In this document: positions 36,493-49,283 of the stretch, piece after piece
How the letters are laid out: the number at the start of each line of letters is the position of its first letter
Position numbering within the stretch: the first letter of the stretch is position 1
NCBI GenBank assembly: GCA_020747065.1
Contig: JAGMVK010000004.1
Span: 2,170,001 to 2,234,000 of the forward strand
DNA: 64,000 nt
From: Cadophora sp. MPI-SDFR-AT-0126
Taxonomy: Eukaryota > Ascomycota > Leotiomycetes > Helotiales > Ploettnerulaceae
Direction: 5' to 3'
Position numbers and translations under genes: made by a program
The notes under the pieces: model-generated
Told to the model about the DNA's origin: nothing
The model's input: only the letters and a program-made list of their open reading frames with translations
Databases searched by the model: none

Positions 36493-37602
36493 TCAGACAC
36501 CAGGCTCAGACTTGATCTTCGCCCGAAACGCCATTTGGTCATCCTGAAGGTCTGTAAGTCAAAGCACATAGGGGAGGGCTTCTAAAGACTCACCTCTGCC
36601 TTTCGCTTCCCCAGAACCGGCTCAGGAGTACCTCGCTTGATTTGAGTCGTGACATCCCTCGCAGCCTCTGCGTAGCAACTTGCGTGATAGATCCGACCCC
36701 CAACATTCGTCGCGTCCATCCAAACAAACTCCTGCGCCTCATCGAGCCACTTCATCTCGAACTTCTCCTGACAGATCGGACAGATACTGTTCGCGAGAGC
36801 AGGATCATCGGGAACTGGTAGGTACTGCAGCTTGGTGCTGGCAGCGGACGCGACGGTGTTTTGGGAAGGCTCTGAAGAGATCACTCCTGATTCGCCTTCG
36901 ACTTCACGGGATTTGATCCAGTCCTATGATCAGGTGAGGATTAATTCGGTCAATGGATGTATGATTGATACTTACCAGTTCATCAACATACCAACTTCGG
37001 TGCTGACCTCTGGCTTCGGCTTCATCCATTCGCTGTCTGACGTGGAAATGCCAATCCATGTGAGCAGCCTTCTTCTTCTTGCTCTCGGGGTCGGACTGGA
37101 AGCGTCTGCCGCATTGAGTGCATGGTGCGCCAAGACCTTCATAGAGGCTGGAGATGAGATGCGGTCGAGGACTGCTTATATCAGTATGGTTTCCCAGTGC
37201 CAACGGTGATATACATACATCTTCAGAGAGGTTGTCTTGAGTACGACATCATTGGGGATCGCAGCCAGTGGTGTCCGTGAAGTCGGAGGAGTGTTTACGA
37301 AAGGTGGAGGAAACCCAGGGGGGAGACCTGCAGGTATTGGATTGAACGTAGCTGGTGGTGGATTTGGAGTCGGTGTTGAAGGCAGCATTCCAGCAGCCCG
37401 AAGCTTATCGAGTAATGAGAGAGGCTCGACGGAGGCTCCATTTGACGGAGGAGGTTGGTAAGGCTGGGTTTGTGTCTGTGGCGGCGACCGAATAGAGGCA
37501 GCTTGCACAGGAGGTGTTTGAGAAGTTGCAGCTTGCCTAGCTAATAGTGCAGCAAGAGCACCAGGACCAAGAATTGAGCTCAAAGTAGGTTGCTGAGTGG
37601 GA

Positions 37603-37633
<31 letters not shown>

Positions 37634-39017
37634 CTGCTACAGGAGTAGGAATTGGCATCGGAGGAGATTGGATTTTAGGTGCAGGTTGAGGAGCTCTAGA
37701 TAGCTGCGCAACTTGTTCTTTAATAAGGGAAATTTGATCAGGTGGCAGCTTTTGGCTTTGCAAGATGGTCTGAAGATCAAGCAGCGCTTTGAGTTTCGTT
37801 CCTATACTAGTATCGTGTGGGTTTTGAGGCCACTCTGCCCTCGAAGATGCAATGAGTTTCTCAATATCACTGTTCAATTGTGCTATTCCATCCTCAGCTG
37901 AGCTACGACCTTGACTAGGCGCCTGCTGCTGCTGTTGCCAATATCCCGTATTTGCAGGTGGTGGCGGGGAGTACTGCTGGCTGGGTGGTCGCTGGTCTCG
38001 ATTAGTACACATATATTCTTGGTAATCAGGGAGACTTACAGGAGGTAGCCCGTATGGTTGCTGGGCGATCGGCTGGTTATACTGCTGTGCACTTGGCTGG
38101 CCATATTGCTGTCCATTCACAGGTTGGCTGTATTGTTGTTGAGAATAATTGGGAGGATATCCGGGGGGTTGTTGAGTAGACGTTTGTTGGGCTGGAGGAT
38201 AGTTCTGGGCATGATATCCTGGACCTTGGTATCCAGGAGCCTGATAGCCTGGAGTCGGTTGGGCTGGTCCCTGATAAGCAGGTGCTTGATATCCCTGGGT
38301 TTGCTGTGGTGGCGGAGGTTGTTGATAAAGATTTGGAGGTGTTGGTGTCTCACGATATGGAGCTGATGATGGACCGGTCCGACCTCGACCCGGAGTCTGA
38401 CCTCTGGTATGCTCTTGATGTGCTTGAAGAAAGCTCGTCCTAGCTTTAATCAGAGCATTCTCAATCGGGCGCGTGACTTCAGCCGGGAAGACCGGTCGAG
38501 TGTCCATCGAACCAGGGACAGGTTCTTTCCAAGTTCTCAACATCTCCACCATCTTTGATCGAGTATTATTATCGACTCGCGCATAGCTATCCATAAAGAC
38601 CGCGAAAATGTCGCGACCAAAGAAGAGGGTATATGGTGTGCCAACATTTTTAACAATAGAATCGAGGACATAGAAAGCTGGGAGCTTCTTGGGCGGAGCG
38701 ACCTGAATGGGTAAGCAAACATGCCAATTCTTCGGAAGTGATAGTTCGTACCTGTTTGATATGGGCCTTCAATACCTCTGAGATAGCCAGGGCTGCCTCT
38801 GTATTTTCTCTCGCGATAACTTGTGTGCGTCAAATCAGCGACGGATCTCAAGGAATGTGTCGGAATAGATAGTGAGTGGAATAAGGAAAGTATTCTTCAA
38901 TCCATAGAATCACCTACCTGTCAGATTGCTGATTTCATAACGCGAATTCAAGTTCAAGTCGAGGAGTGCATGTTTGAAGTCCTCTGCGACTTCATCAGAG
39001 GGGTTTCCATAAGACAT
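36493..39017 (-). CDS. PCF11: Pcf11-type mRNA 3'-end cleavage factor (CID protein)
   Basis: Six exons, 39017-38918, 38819-38752, 38702-37219, 37171-36976, 36923-36594 and 36543-36493, give 742 residues. Pcf11 belongs to the cleavage factor IA complex. It binds the RNA polymerase II C-terminal domain and promotes 3' cleavage and termination. Residues 1-130 form the CID (DFKHALLDLNLNSRYEISNLTVIAREN, PPKKLPAFYVLDSIVKNVG). The centre is Gln/Pro/Tyr-rich, with a Pro-Ala alternation. The C-terminus carries the two zinc sites of the family, CTQCGRRF with downstream His pairs and CPICQEKF with a later IYHASC, which bracket the Clp1-binding region. The last exon (DDQMAFRAKIKSEPGV) matches the usual end. 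A 48-nt stop-free intron-like segment (37992-38039) could be removed. Confidence 0.92.
37992..38039 (-). other. Stop-free, in-frame intron-like segment inside PCF11 (possible exitron)
   Basis: On the minus strand this 48-nt segment starts with GTAAGT and ends with CAG. A TACTAAT branch-like site lies 10 bases before the end CAG. Its length is a multiple of three and it has no stop, so retention or removal would both keep the reading frame (742 or 726 residues). I infer it could be spliced; the sequence alone cannot show that. Confidence 0.55.
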
Positions 39018-39735
39018 GATGGATGGTGAAGAGCCAAAAGAAGATGCGATAGTTGTGAGATGTCAAGACAAAAGAAATGCTTCTTGTCCGCCGACCACGA
39101 CTGGAGACAACTCTTTTCAAAGACAGCTAACTAGATCCATGCGCAAAGATATTCAACTCTGAGAGAGAACTAGAAGTGTGTATTTGAAGACTGCCCAATC
39201 CCCCTTGCCCGCCAACTTGATTGTCAAACTGAACTGTCAGCCTTGCGCCGTTTACCAAATCCCCCACAACCCCGACTGCGCATATAGTATGGTTCGTATC
39301 GCAGCTTTCGAAATAGCGTGTTGAGTCGCGCTCGATTTCCGTAATATTGCTGCTCTTTCGAGGTGTCGAGATGCTGTAGATGATCCTGTTGTCGGGAGAG
39401 GACAAAGGACGAAGACGTTCCGAATGCTTTATTGCATTTGTCGCCGCAATTTTCAGGCCACAATCTAGAACTTCCCGTGACCATCAGGTCTGATTCACCT
39501 GCCGCCAAGGCGGATAAAACTGGGACTTGTAAATCCTACGCCCCTCTCTGTCTCCTGTTCCTCAACCTCCAACTCTATTCATCTATCTATCCACTGCTTC
39601 CACATATCAGACAAGGACAAAACCAGAGACAAAGTCAACATAAACCCGATCGACGTCATCTAAATTTTCGACCAACAAACAGAGACAGTAGAGCCCGAAT
39701 CCGACCAATACTGGGCACAGGGAACCACAGCAGCT
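39018..39735. promoter_or_regulatory. Divergent promoter region of PCF11 and the I9-type gene
   Basis: This interval of 718 bp holds the two promoters. The end next to 39736 is pyrimidine- and AC-rich, as in many fungal leaders. Short ORFs here lack family motifs. Confidence 0.5.
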
Positions 39736-40078
39736 ATGAAGTTTACTATCATCTCCATCCTCGCACTCGTCGCAGTTGCGTTCTCAGCAACTATGCCTCA
39801 GAAGGCAGTCATCATTTCATATCCTGACAATACGCCAACCAGTGTCATTGATGATGCTATGGCTGCGATTAAGGCCGCCGGAGGAATGATCACACACGAG
39901 TACAAGCTCATCAAGTAAATACCCAAGCTCGAGTAATCTTACGATTGTCACTAACCTCTTAAGGGGATTTGCGGCAAAAGCACCATCAAAGGCGTTAGAG
40001 ACCGTTCAAATTGCTGGAAACGACTGGCACGCGGTCATTGAGGAAGATCAAATGGTGTCAGTCAATGGTGGGTTGTGA
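39736..40078 (+). CDS. Small secreted I9-type (subtilisin propeptide-like) inhibitor
   Basis: Two exons, 39736-39914 and 39964-40078, give 97 residues. A signal peptide of about 17 residues (MKFTIISILALVAVAFS) precedes an I9-type fold of about 75 residues. The fold shows AVIISYPDNTPTSVIDDAMAAIKAAGGMITHEYKLIKGFAA in two parts across the join. It then has PSKALETVQI and a C-terminal VIEEDQMVSVN. I9 domains are propeptides of subtilases or free inhibitors such as yeast Pbi2. Here there is no protease domain after it, so a free inhibitor or chaperone-like protein is likely. The signal peptide differs from cytosolic Pbi2. The target protease is unknown. Confidence 0.85.
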
Positions 40079-41779
40079 ATGGCAGGATACAGCGGCTGGC
40101 CCGGGTCTGAGAATATGATAATGAAGGTTGTGACATGGCGTGATGGACATATGGACTAGGTGCATGGGATTTGGCGTCACGGTCTTCTGGGCTGTTTGGC
40201 GCAGTGCATTGAATTTGGCGGGATTAGAAGACACTCGAATTGAATTAGTATTTTATGCAAGAGTCTACTACAGATGGGATGGCCATCCGATAAAACCAAA
40301 ACGTCAGATGTCTTTCAATATCAGCCACTCGGGCACTGGTTTCTTTTTGGATGCCCCGTTGCAGGCTCTCTCGCAGTACGTAGAATTCAAGGCTTCTGCT
40401 GGAGTGGCAAAAATGCCACATACCAAATAGAGATGTATCCCCTATTGACAAGCGCCACGCAAGTTGAAGATTATTCATATACTTCTACTTCTAGTTGCAC
40501 TATTATCTTCGTTGCACACCTCTGAATATATACAACTCGTTCCATTCCTTGCTTATGATGTCATTCAACAGCCTTCTCGCTAGAGACGCCGAGTTGACTA
40601 GCGATGTTTTGTTGACTTTGTGGCTTTCATGATTGTCATTCCTGCTTACATCACCATTGATTCCCAAATTGTCTGTTCAGAAGCTATTCTTGAGTTCCAT
40701 AGATCGAGAATTATGAACAATATTCTTTATGAGGCGTGGTGTGCATATCCTCAAAACGCCCCCTAGTTTTACCTGCAGAGAATCGTCTCACCAGTGCATG
40801 CAAATCTTTCAATACTGCCCAGCTAAGTGAAATTGAGAGGTTTTGTATAGTTGTATTCGATTTATGATACGGAATGATTATGTTCTTGTTTAATGATTAC
40901 AAAGCCCTACATATAGACACAGGAATGACTTTTGACTCCTTCGTTTACAATTGATCAAAGAAGACCTGAAATATGCCGTGATTTCGAGGGGTCAAAATGA
41001 GAGTTTATTGTCATTCAGCGATACTGCGTAAGAAAGAGAGGCTCGTGATTCAATTCAGCTAAGTTTTTTTTTTTTTTTTTTTGCGCGGGGCCAGCGAGGA
41101 AGGTCATTACATGCCCCGGGACGAGAACTGATCAGATCAGTCGGGACAATGAAGAAGGCCGTATAGATTATCGCAAAAAATTTGATGATTCTGCTTCAGT
41201 TTTGTTCGGATAACAGTATTGATAGCTTGACTCTTAGTTGTTTCCTAAGCACATGTGCATCAAGATGGCTTTGATTTAGCCAGATAGAACTTGCTCGTCC
41301 TCGTGCTTGCACCGCGAATAGACATCAAATAAAGCATTAATGCCGTACCGAAAGTTGAGCAAAAAGTACAGCATGCGAAAATCTGGCATTTGAAATTGTA
41401 TCTGGATAATAACCATTGCTCAATGGGGGAATGGCAAATTCCAACACTGATTTGTAGATTGGCAAGCCTTTCAATCGCTCTGGCGACTTGCATTGGCGGT
41501 TTTGTTCAGTAATGGTTGAATATTTAGCGAGTCGGAATAGGGGCTGCTTTAGCGTGTCTCCCAGGTTCAGCCTCTCTGTACAGCACGTAGCCTCGCGCCA
41601 AGGATCATGGAAACTCCATTAAAGACAACCGCGCATAAATGTGCCCAAACACCCTGCTGGCTGAACAAGATGTCAGACACATGTCGAACTAAAGTCAAGA
41701 ACTCGATCTCCTATGCTCGAAGAACTATTTTCTGCGCTTGAACACGGCCACGGACTCGAACAGTAACCTCGACGCGACG
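40079..41779. other. 1.7 kb gene-free region with a poly-T run
   Basis: This holds the 3' flank of the I9-type gene and the promoter of the HookA gene. A run of 19 T lies at 41064-41082, followed by GCGCGGGGCC. No ORF here carries family motifs. Confidence 0.5.
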
Positions 41780-44700
41780 ATGCCGTACAACAGGGCAACA
41801 GAGTTGGCCCTGCTAGAATGGGTATGATCCTCTGCTAGGATACAGATCTCGGGATAGTCTCTGATTTGATGGAATAGACGAACACTTTTCCGTTGGATTC
41901 TCGAGTCGAGTCGGTCTCAAATCTCACCGATGGCGTTGTTTTTGCTAAAATGCTGGGTATGCCGGAAGCACAATACTACTCCTCTGCCATTTTCCGAATA
42001 CTGATGTAAGCTATCTGCAGAGGACATTGATTCCAGCTACGCCGTACGCCACCTCGAGAAAGACGTTGGGACATCCAAATGGCTGGGCAAGAAGAAGAAC
42101 CTGGAGGCAATACATAGGTCTTTGCTGCGGTACATCAACAACACTTGCGAGGGCTTGGACTCCTTTATACTCGATAATCCGGTTGATTTGAATGCCATTG
42201 CGCAGCATGAAGATTCAGGAGAGACATTCAAGGTAAGGGGGTTATGGGGTTTGAAAGATTGCAGCTAACACACATGTCTAGCTTCTTACTCTGTTTCTTA
42301 TGGCAGCTATCAAAGGTGCCAACTTGCAAAAATACGTGTCCAAAATTACGACTTCACTGGATGCATCGACGCAAGGCGAAATCGCAGGTATTATAAAAAA
42401 GGTTGAAATCATCTACTTTGCGGATGCTTACTACCACAGCTAACAAATTTTGTAGGCAGATGCAGTGGAAACCACACGAGGGGTGACTGGCAAGAGCGCA
42501 GTTGCAGTAAATCCGACCCACGATGCCGAATTGGAACTCGAAGAGAAGTATGCGCATATGGCTGTCGAGCATGAGACCCTCAAGAAGAAACATGCGGATT
42601 TCATCTCGAGGTTCGAACGGCTACAACAGAGTCATGATGAACTGCTGGACCACAGCAACAAGCAGGACAATAAATTGAAGGGCTATGAGAACTCGGATGA
42701 TGGCGATCAGACTGATTACATACGGAGTCTGAATCACCGAATTCAGGAGCAAGAGGATCTCATTGCAAGCCAAGAGAGTCAAGTGGAATCAGATCGCATA
42801 GCCAGGGAGAGGCTTTCCAAAGAACTTTCGGTGTTGCGTCCCGCAGCACAGCGGCTGGTTGAAGTTGAAGACGAAGTAAAAGAGCTCAAAACCGCCAACA
42901 TTGCTCTGTCTAGGAAAGCAAATACTGTGGATCACTACCAGAAAAAGGTGGAACATTTGACCCAAGTTGAGAAGGAGAACACCGCCCTACGTGAAAAGAT
43001 CGATACGCTTCAGGGAAACCAGAAGGACTTTGATAGGGTGTACGACGACAACGCAAAGATCAAGGCAACTCTCAAGGAGTATCAGCAGAGGTTTCACTCG
43101 TACGAGCTAACTTACGTCGAGTTATCAACTCAAAAGAAGCATATTGAGGAGCAGCTGAGACTTCGGGATGACCAACTTCAAGTCCTCACTGCAAGACAGC
43201 AACATGACGAGAAGTTCATTGACCAATTACAAGAGCAAATTAAGACCGGCAATCTTGCAGATTCCCTATCCCCAGACTCGCCTACAGGAAAAAAGGGTGG
43301 ATTGAACCTGGAAGAAGAGTTAGAACGAAGTGAAGATCCGACACCAAACCTCTTACTCGAGATATCTCGACTCAAGGCCGAGAATCAACTTCTGAAGAGC
43401 AACACCGCAGGTACCACCAATGCAACCCTGCGCATCGATCTGGAAGAAGCCGAAAGGGTCAAGAAGCGACTCCAGGAGAATCTCCGTGACCTCACAGAGA
43501 AGTACACCATTGGACAGGAGCAACTGAGTGCAATGATCAGTGAATCAGCAGGCGAAAAGTTAGTTCAAGTCATGGATCGAACGATCAGCATTGAAGGTAT
43601 TCCAAATCTAACAAGCTTTTTACAGGGAAGAAGCTATCATGCACACGCGAAAGCTATACCTCGAAGCCAACCAAGAGCTTGCCAACGCCAAAGCCAGACT
43701 TGCTGAATTACAATCCGAACTGTCCGGTCGTGACCGTGACCTTGTTTCTACGAAGTCAGACTGTGAGTACCAAATGGCAATGTTTGGCTCAGAGCATATG
43801 CTAACGTCACTCTAGTGGCCGCTGTTGATCAAGAACAAGTTGAAGCTGTCAACAGTCTCAAAGCAGCCCATGAGCTCATCAGCACCTCTCTTCAAAATGA
43901 CTTGCTTGACCTACAGAAAAAGCACAGGGACCTGACAACGGATTTCGACGAACAGAAAACCCAGCTAGTCGAAGCACTCTTGTCGAAGGATAAACTCATG
44001 CAGGACCTTGCAGCAACAAAAGATGTATCTGGGTCCACGGCTGATAGTCAAGCTCAAGCCCGAGCTATAATCGAAGCGGAAGAAAAGCTGAGAGAGGTAA
44101 GCAGTCAAATTGCATCTGTGCAGGATTCTTTTTCTATTCCCATGGATATCTTCGACAGAGTCTTCTCTTCACAGTTTGTGAAGATTACGATTCAGAACAA
44201 CGCCCTCGTCCCGCTATATCAGCAAATGTTCAGAAAAACCCTAGTCCGGCACCAGATCACACCTTTGGCCGTCCAAGTGTAACTGTACTCTACAAGTGTT
44301 TGAACCCTGATGCAGAATTTGCCTCAAGCTGCTGCTTCAGAAGTCCGACACGTTGTATCCTCAAATTTCGCCCAAGAATAATTGCCATTTCCCTTTTTCC
44401 AGTTGCACCATTCTCTCGGAACCTACCCATGAATAGAACGAACGAAAACTGACAATGTTGGCAGCGACTCCACAAACAAGATACTGTTATTCAAGATCTT
44501 CAACGAAAACTTAAGACGACCGAGGAAAACACTCCAGAAGCGCAGAAGGTAACGTACCAAGATTTTTTTCCTGTCGCTGATCGTACTCTCCTCAATTCGC
44601 CATGTGTTTGTAACCCCAATCTTTCAGGTCGTATTTGTACATATCATATCATTTTCGCCCTCTTCTATCTCCTCCTTTAACATGAAAATTCCCCGACTAT

Positions 44701-44909
44701 ACGCGGCCACGAATTAACGATAAATGCAGGCGGCAAATGATTCTATGATCAAGAACCTCACACGCGAAAACACGCTCATGGCTACGGCCTGGTACGACCT
44801 CACGAGTCGCTTGCAGAGCAATCATGTGGTTCTCCAGAGGAGACAGGACGCCCCAAAGAGCTGGCTGAACAAGCAGCGGCAAATGGTGAACACGCCTTCA
44901 AGGCGCTAA
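41780..44909 (+). CDS. hookA: Hook-type dynein cargo adaptor
   Basis: Nine exons join in frame to 739 residues: 41780-41821, 41878-41956, 42021-42232, 42282-42387, 42460-43558, 43626-43762, 43816-44096, 44465-44548 and 44730-44909. Hook proteins link cytoplasmic dynein-dynactin to early endosomes (HookA in Aspergillus, Hok1 in Ustilago). The Hook domain covers about residues 1-150. It has ALLEWTNTFPLDSRVESV, FAKMLGEDI and LLTLFLMAAIKGANLQKYV. A long coiled coil follows, from about 160 to 650, rich in Glu/Lys/Gln heptads. The C-terminal cargo region has RENTLMATAWYDLTSRLQSNHV and APKSWLNKQR, as in fungal Hook proteins. The first exon has only 14 codons. Intron 7 (44097-44464) is 368 nt, much longer than the others. 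Confidence 0.92.
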
Positions 44910-46034
44910 GCTCATCCGCCCGCAGCTAAGAATCGCAGGCAGCTAGCCATGGAATATATTATGATATTTATGCCTGCATTGGTGAGGGCTCTGTGGAAGC
45001 AGAGCGGACAGTCTGAAAACAGCATTACAGAGCGGGTTAGCAGCATGGAGATTTGGGAAGAAGAGGAGATTAGGTGAAAGCGCTAGATGTGTTTTTATGG
45101 GTAGAAGGATGGACAGCTTGGTAGGATTCTTGACTGTTTGCGTATACCCCTTAGACATCACCTATATACTGTTGACTTCCTTCCGTTGGCTATTATACCC
45201 ACCCAGGCTGGCTTACTGGCTTTGTGGAAGAAATGCATCGATTCTTCTTAGCATTCGTTGAATCTTCTTACCTGGATACTATAAATATTGTAGTACCACA
45301 CACTAAGAAATAGCTTCAAAACTTCCAGATATCCAAATCATGCAATACCACCAACAAGCGATCATCCATGAACATGGCACGAAACAGTTTCTGCCTCAGT
45401 ACTCCAATTCTTCACTCCCCAAAAGCAAATGCCTGATCACAACATCTTACCAACTGGAACTGTCATCGACGATCCGTATCGGACCACACTCCCGGCCAAG
45501 CCTCGCAGCACCCATCCACCAATCACCACACCTCGCCTGCTCTCCCTGACTCGACTCCTTCCGCTCCCCTCTCGAGCCTGAAAATCTTTGTTGCACGTCT
45601 CACATTTCTCGGACATGATGGCCGACGAATCTACAGTCTCGATAATCGGGCGAGGGCATGGTCGCGGATGGGGGTGTCCGGTATATGCATTTTAAGGCGT
45701 GCTGATTGGACGGGGGCTTCGGCTGGGTGTGGAAAGCGGGGAGGAAAGTGGCATTCAGGAGGATGATATGCCTGTATAGATGAGATCGATCGGGCTTCTT
45801 GGGTGTAGAGTTCTGAGGATCAGATGGCGGAATACAGGAAGTGAGATGAGATGAGATCGAGTGCGTCTTGTCGATGGTGTTTTCCTAGTCCACATTTGAC
45901 ACTCAGGCGAGTCGTTCTCAGGTGATGTTTGGGTGTCGGCAAGAGTTGTTTCCACATGGTTCTTCTCGAGGCTAGTAGTTACAGGATGTACCGCAACACA
46001 GTTAAGATCATATCCTCGGTCCTAGGCACTGCTG
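44910..46034. other. Convergent 3' intergenic region
   Basis: This covers the 3' flank of the HookA gene and of the unrecognised gene ending at 46035. No motif-bearing ORF was found. Short ORFs on both strands look non-coding. Confidence 0.5.
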
Positions 46035-47452
46035 TCACTCGTAGGAAGTTCTTTTGGATACATTTGTGTTTCTAAGTTCCGCTTGTCGTTGTTGGAAAGA
46101 AGGCCAGTAATCATCAGCATGGCCAGTCTCCCAGGATATCGCCTCAAGCCAAAGATATCTAACAATACTTGTGTCATAATTTCCATCTTGCAAGATGTCC
46201 AGCAAACTGTTGACAGGAAACCTCGCAGCTATCTCGCTTCCAAACACGATCGGATACTTGCCTCCAAAATCGACTCTCTCTCCAAACTGCTCTTCCTAGA
46301 AATAATTTACCACCGTAAGAGCGACCTTTGGGCTCTCGCACTCCCCATCCCCATTTCTCGTACTTGTATGCTCCATACGGCATCTTGAAATAATCGTTGT
46401 CTCCCGCTTGGTCTAGCAGTGCAAGACGATTCTCGATCATGCAGACTTTGATCTGGTGCTTTGTCCGCCTATAATCGATCATCGATTTGCTGTCAGTATG
46501 TGTCATTAGTACAGACTATAGCTGATGGAACCTCCTACTTCCCACCAATTCAGATACGTCGATGGTGCTTGACAGAGACAAGCGAGGTGACTTGAACCCA
46601 ACATTTACAGCCTTCAGATCCCACTTCTCAGTGCCCAACTGTCCCAGGCTTCTCATAGAATAAGGAAGACACAAGAAACAAGTACAGCACTTACACAACC
46701 GCTCAGCTCTCCGAACCTCTCCATAACTAGACGAGCAATATCCTCATTTCGCCACCTCTCTCTACTCTCTTCCTTCCGCTGGACTCTGCCTGTCTTATCC
46801 AACGGGGCATGAGTGGCCAGATACGCGATGAAGCGGTCATGAACGGCTGACCATTGCGGAGGGAGGCCAGTACAAGACGGCTGCTTTATCGAGACGAGCT
46901 CTGGGCCGACTGGTCGGGTATATGTTGATTGGTGTTTGGTGGTGGATGGCTTCGTGATGTTAGCATTAGATCCATGTAATGATCAGGCAGGTTGTGAAGA
47001 ATGGGATAATTTGGATTTTTGAGATATTGAGACAATGGTTATCGATTTCTTCCCCTTTGCCGACCCCGGGGGGAAATGATACTTACTTCAAATGTACTCA
47101 TACTCCTCCTGACCTTCCGATCATTCTCATCATTGCTCTTATCATGTCTGACCACAACAGAAGCAGCAACATTTACAGACACGGCTCTTTGATGGCTCTA
47201 TTTCTCATCAGTTCTCAGAATCCAACTCCCTAAACCGCCCTAACTGCACCAGGAAAGGCTTGCCCATCGGAAGTGCAGACTCACAGAAGAACGGACCTCA
47301 GTAGAAGTACTAGTGGAACTCCTCTTTTTGTTGGCTGAGGATCTTCGAGCTTCGTCAATGAGTTGCTGGTTGAAGATACTCATTGGGACGCCTTGCAATG
47401 TGCTCATAGAACGGCGGTGGCCTGAACGGCTGGGGTCGGTCTGTGAGGACAT
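46035..47452 (-). CDS. Hypothetical spliced protein, unrecognised family
   Basis: I read a gene with at least five exons: 47452-47285, 46949-46695, 46638 to about 46530, about 46490 to 46342 and 46295-46035. The first two joins are in frame. The exon 3/4 join is uncertain because the best donor and the best acceptor disagree in phase. The intron before the last exon would be only 46 nt (GTGCGA to CTAG). Exon 1 encodes MSSQTDPSRSGHRRSMSTLQG, a Ser/Arg-rich N-terminus. Exon 2 has RPVGPELVSIKQPSCTGLP and a charged helix WRNEDIARLVMERFGEL. The last exon encodes FPVNSLLDILQDGNYDTSIVRYLWLEAISWETGHADDYW and ends in KRTSYE. The sequence looks protein-coding, but I recognise no domain. It is probably soluble, with no signal peptide or membrane helix seen. 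Frame doubt makes the length (about 300 residues) approximate. Confidence 0.6.
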
Positions 47453-48280
47453 CTTGATGTCTTGATCTTTGCTATCCTGATAGATACGCATGGCCAGAGA
47501 CCGAGCTCATTGCAAACAAGAGCAGTTGAAATTGAGAGTGGTAGACAATCTCGAGAGAGCTCGACGAGGTTGTATACCAATGCCTTCAAGGAACAAGTGT
47601 CCAGCGACTTGCATCTGTGAAAAGAAAAGAAGGATCGAGACCTGCATTTTCCTTGTATTTTGCATATGCAAGAATAGAGCCACTGTTGCAGAATGGTGCA
47701 AGATACAAGCATCGCATGGAGGGATAAGATATGCATCAAAAACACAATCACCTTGTGTAACTCCATTCGGCATCTCGCATCACCTCATCTCACCTCTCAC
47801 CGATCTCATGGAACGGGCGTCGATAAATCCGTAACGCAGAAAACATAGAATCCCACCAGTTAGGTCGTAGTCCTTGACACGCGGTATAGTATACAAAGCA
47901 TGAGCATGGGGAAACCGACTTCCCCGGAGAGCTAGCCAGATAGCTGGGAAGATTTGGGATAGCTGCGGTAACCAGATCCTGCACATTAAAGTTGTCTTAA
48001 TTTCGTGATACGAACGAATGGGAAAAATCAAACCTAATGCTACATACAAGGCCCCTTATGTGTAGGCAGGCATGAAATCCATGCTCCCGAAGTGGTCGTA
48101 CAGCTCGTGCAGTTGCTTCCTCCATTCAGTCCATTCCATCCAATGCCGTGAGCGATGCGAACATATCTTCCCACCTAGTCAAAAGGGCAGCCCAGTAACT
48201 TTTACGGAATCTATGCAAATCTCGTCTCATCTCAACCCATCACATCACATCCCATCCCTCTCCCCATAGTCCATTACAAC
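47453..48280. other. Intergenic between two minus-strand genes
   Basis: This holds the promoter of the gene ending at 46035 and the 3' flank of the adenylate kinase gene. ORFs here lack motifs. Confidence 0.5.

Positions 48281-49283
<1,003 letters not shown>

Noticed and set aside
43559..43706. Straight read-through of the HookA exon 5 frame into a Cys-rich tail
   Set aside because: A GTTAGT...CAG intron restores a coiled-coil frame that continues to the conserved Hook C-terminus.
44097..44282. Continuation of the HookA exon 7 frame into hydrophobic sequence
   Set aside because: The strong donor GTAAGC ends the coiled coil. The next in-frame exon at 44465 resumes Hook-like sequence.
46174..46506. 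Open frame reading through to a WKL stop in the unknown gene
   Set aside because: Its end shifts out of the frame that encodes the conserved-looking EEQFGERVDFGGKYP segment. A small intron explains the change better.
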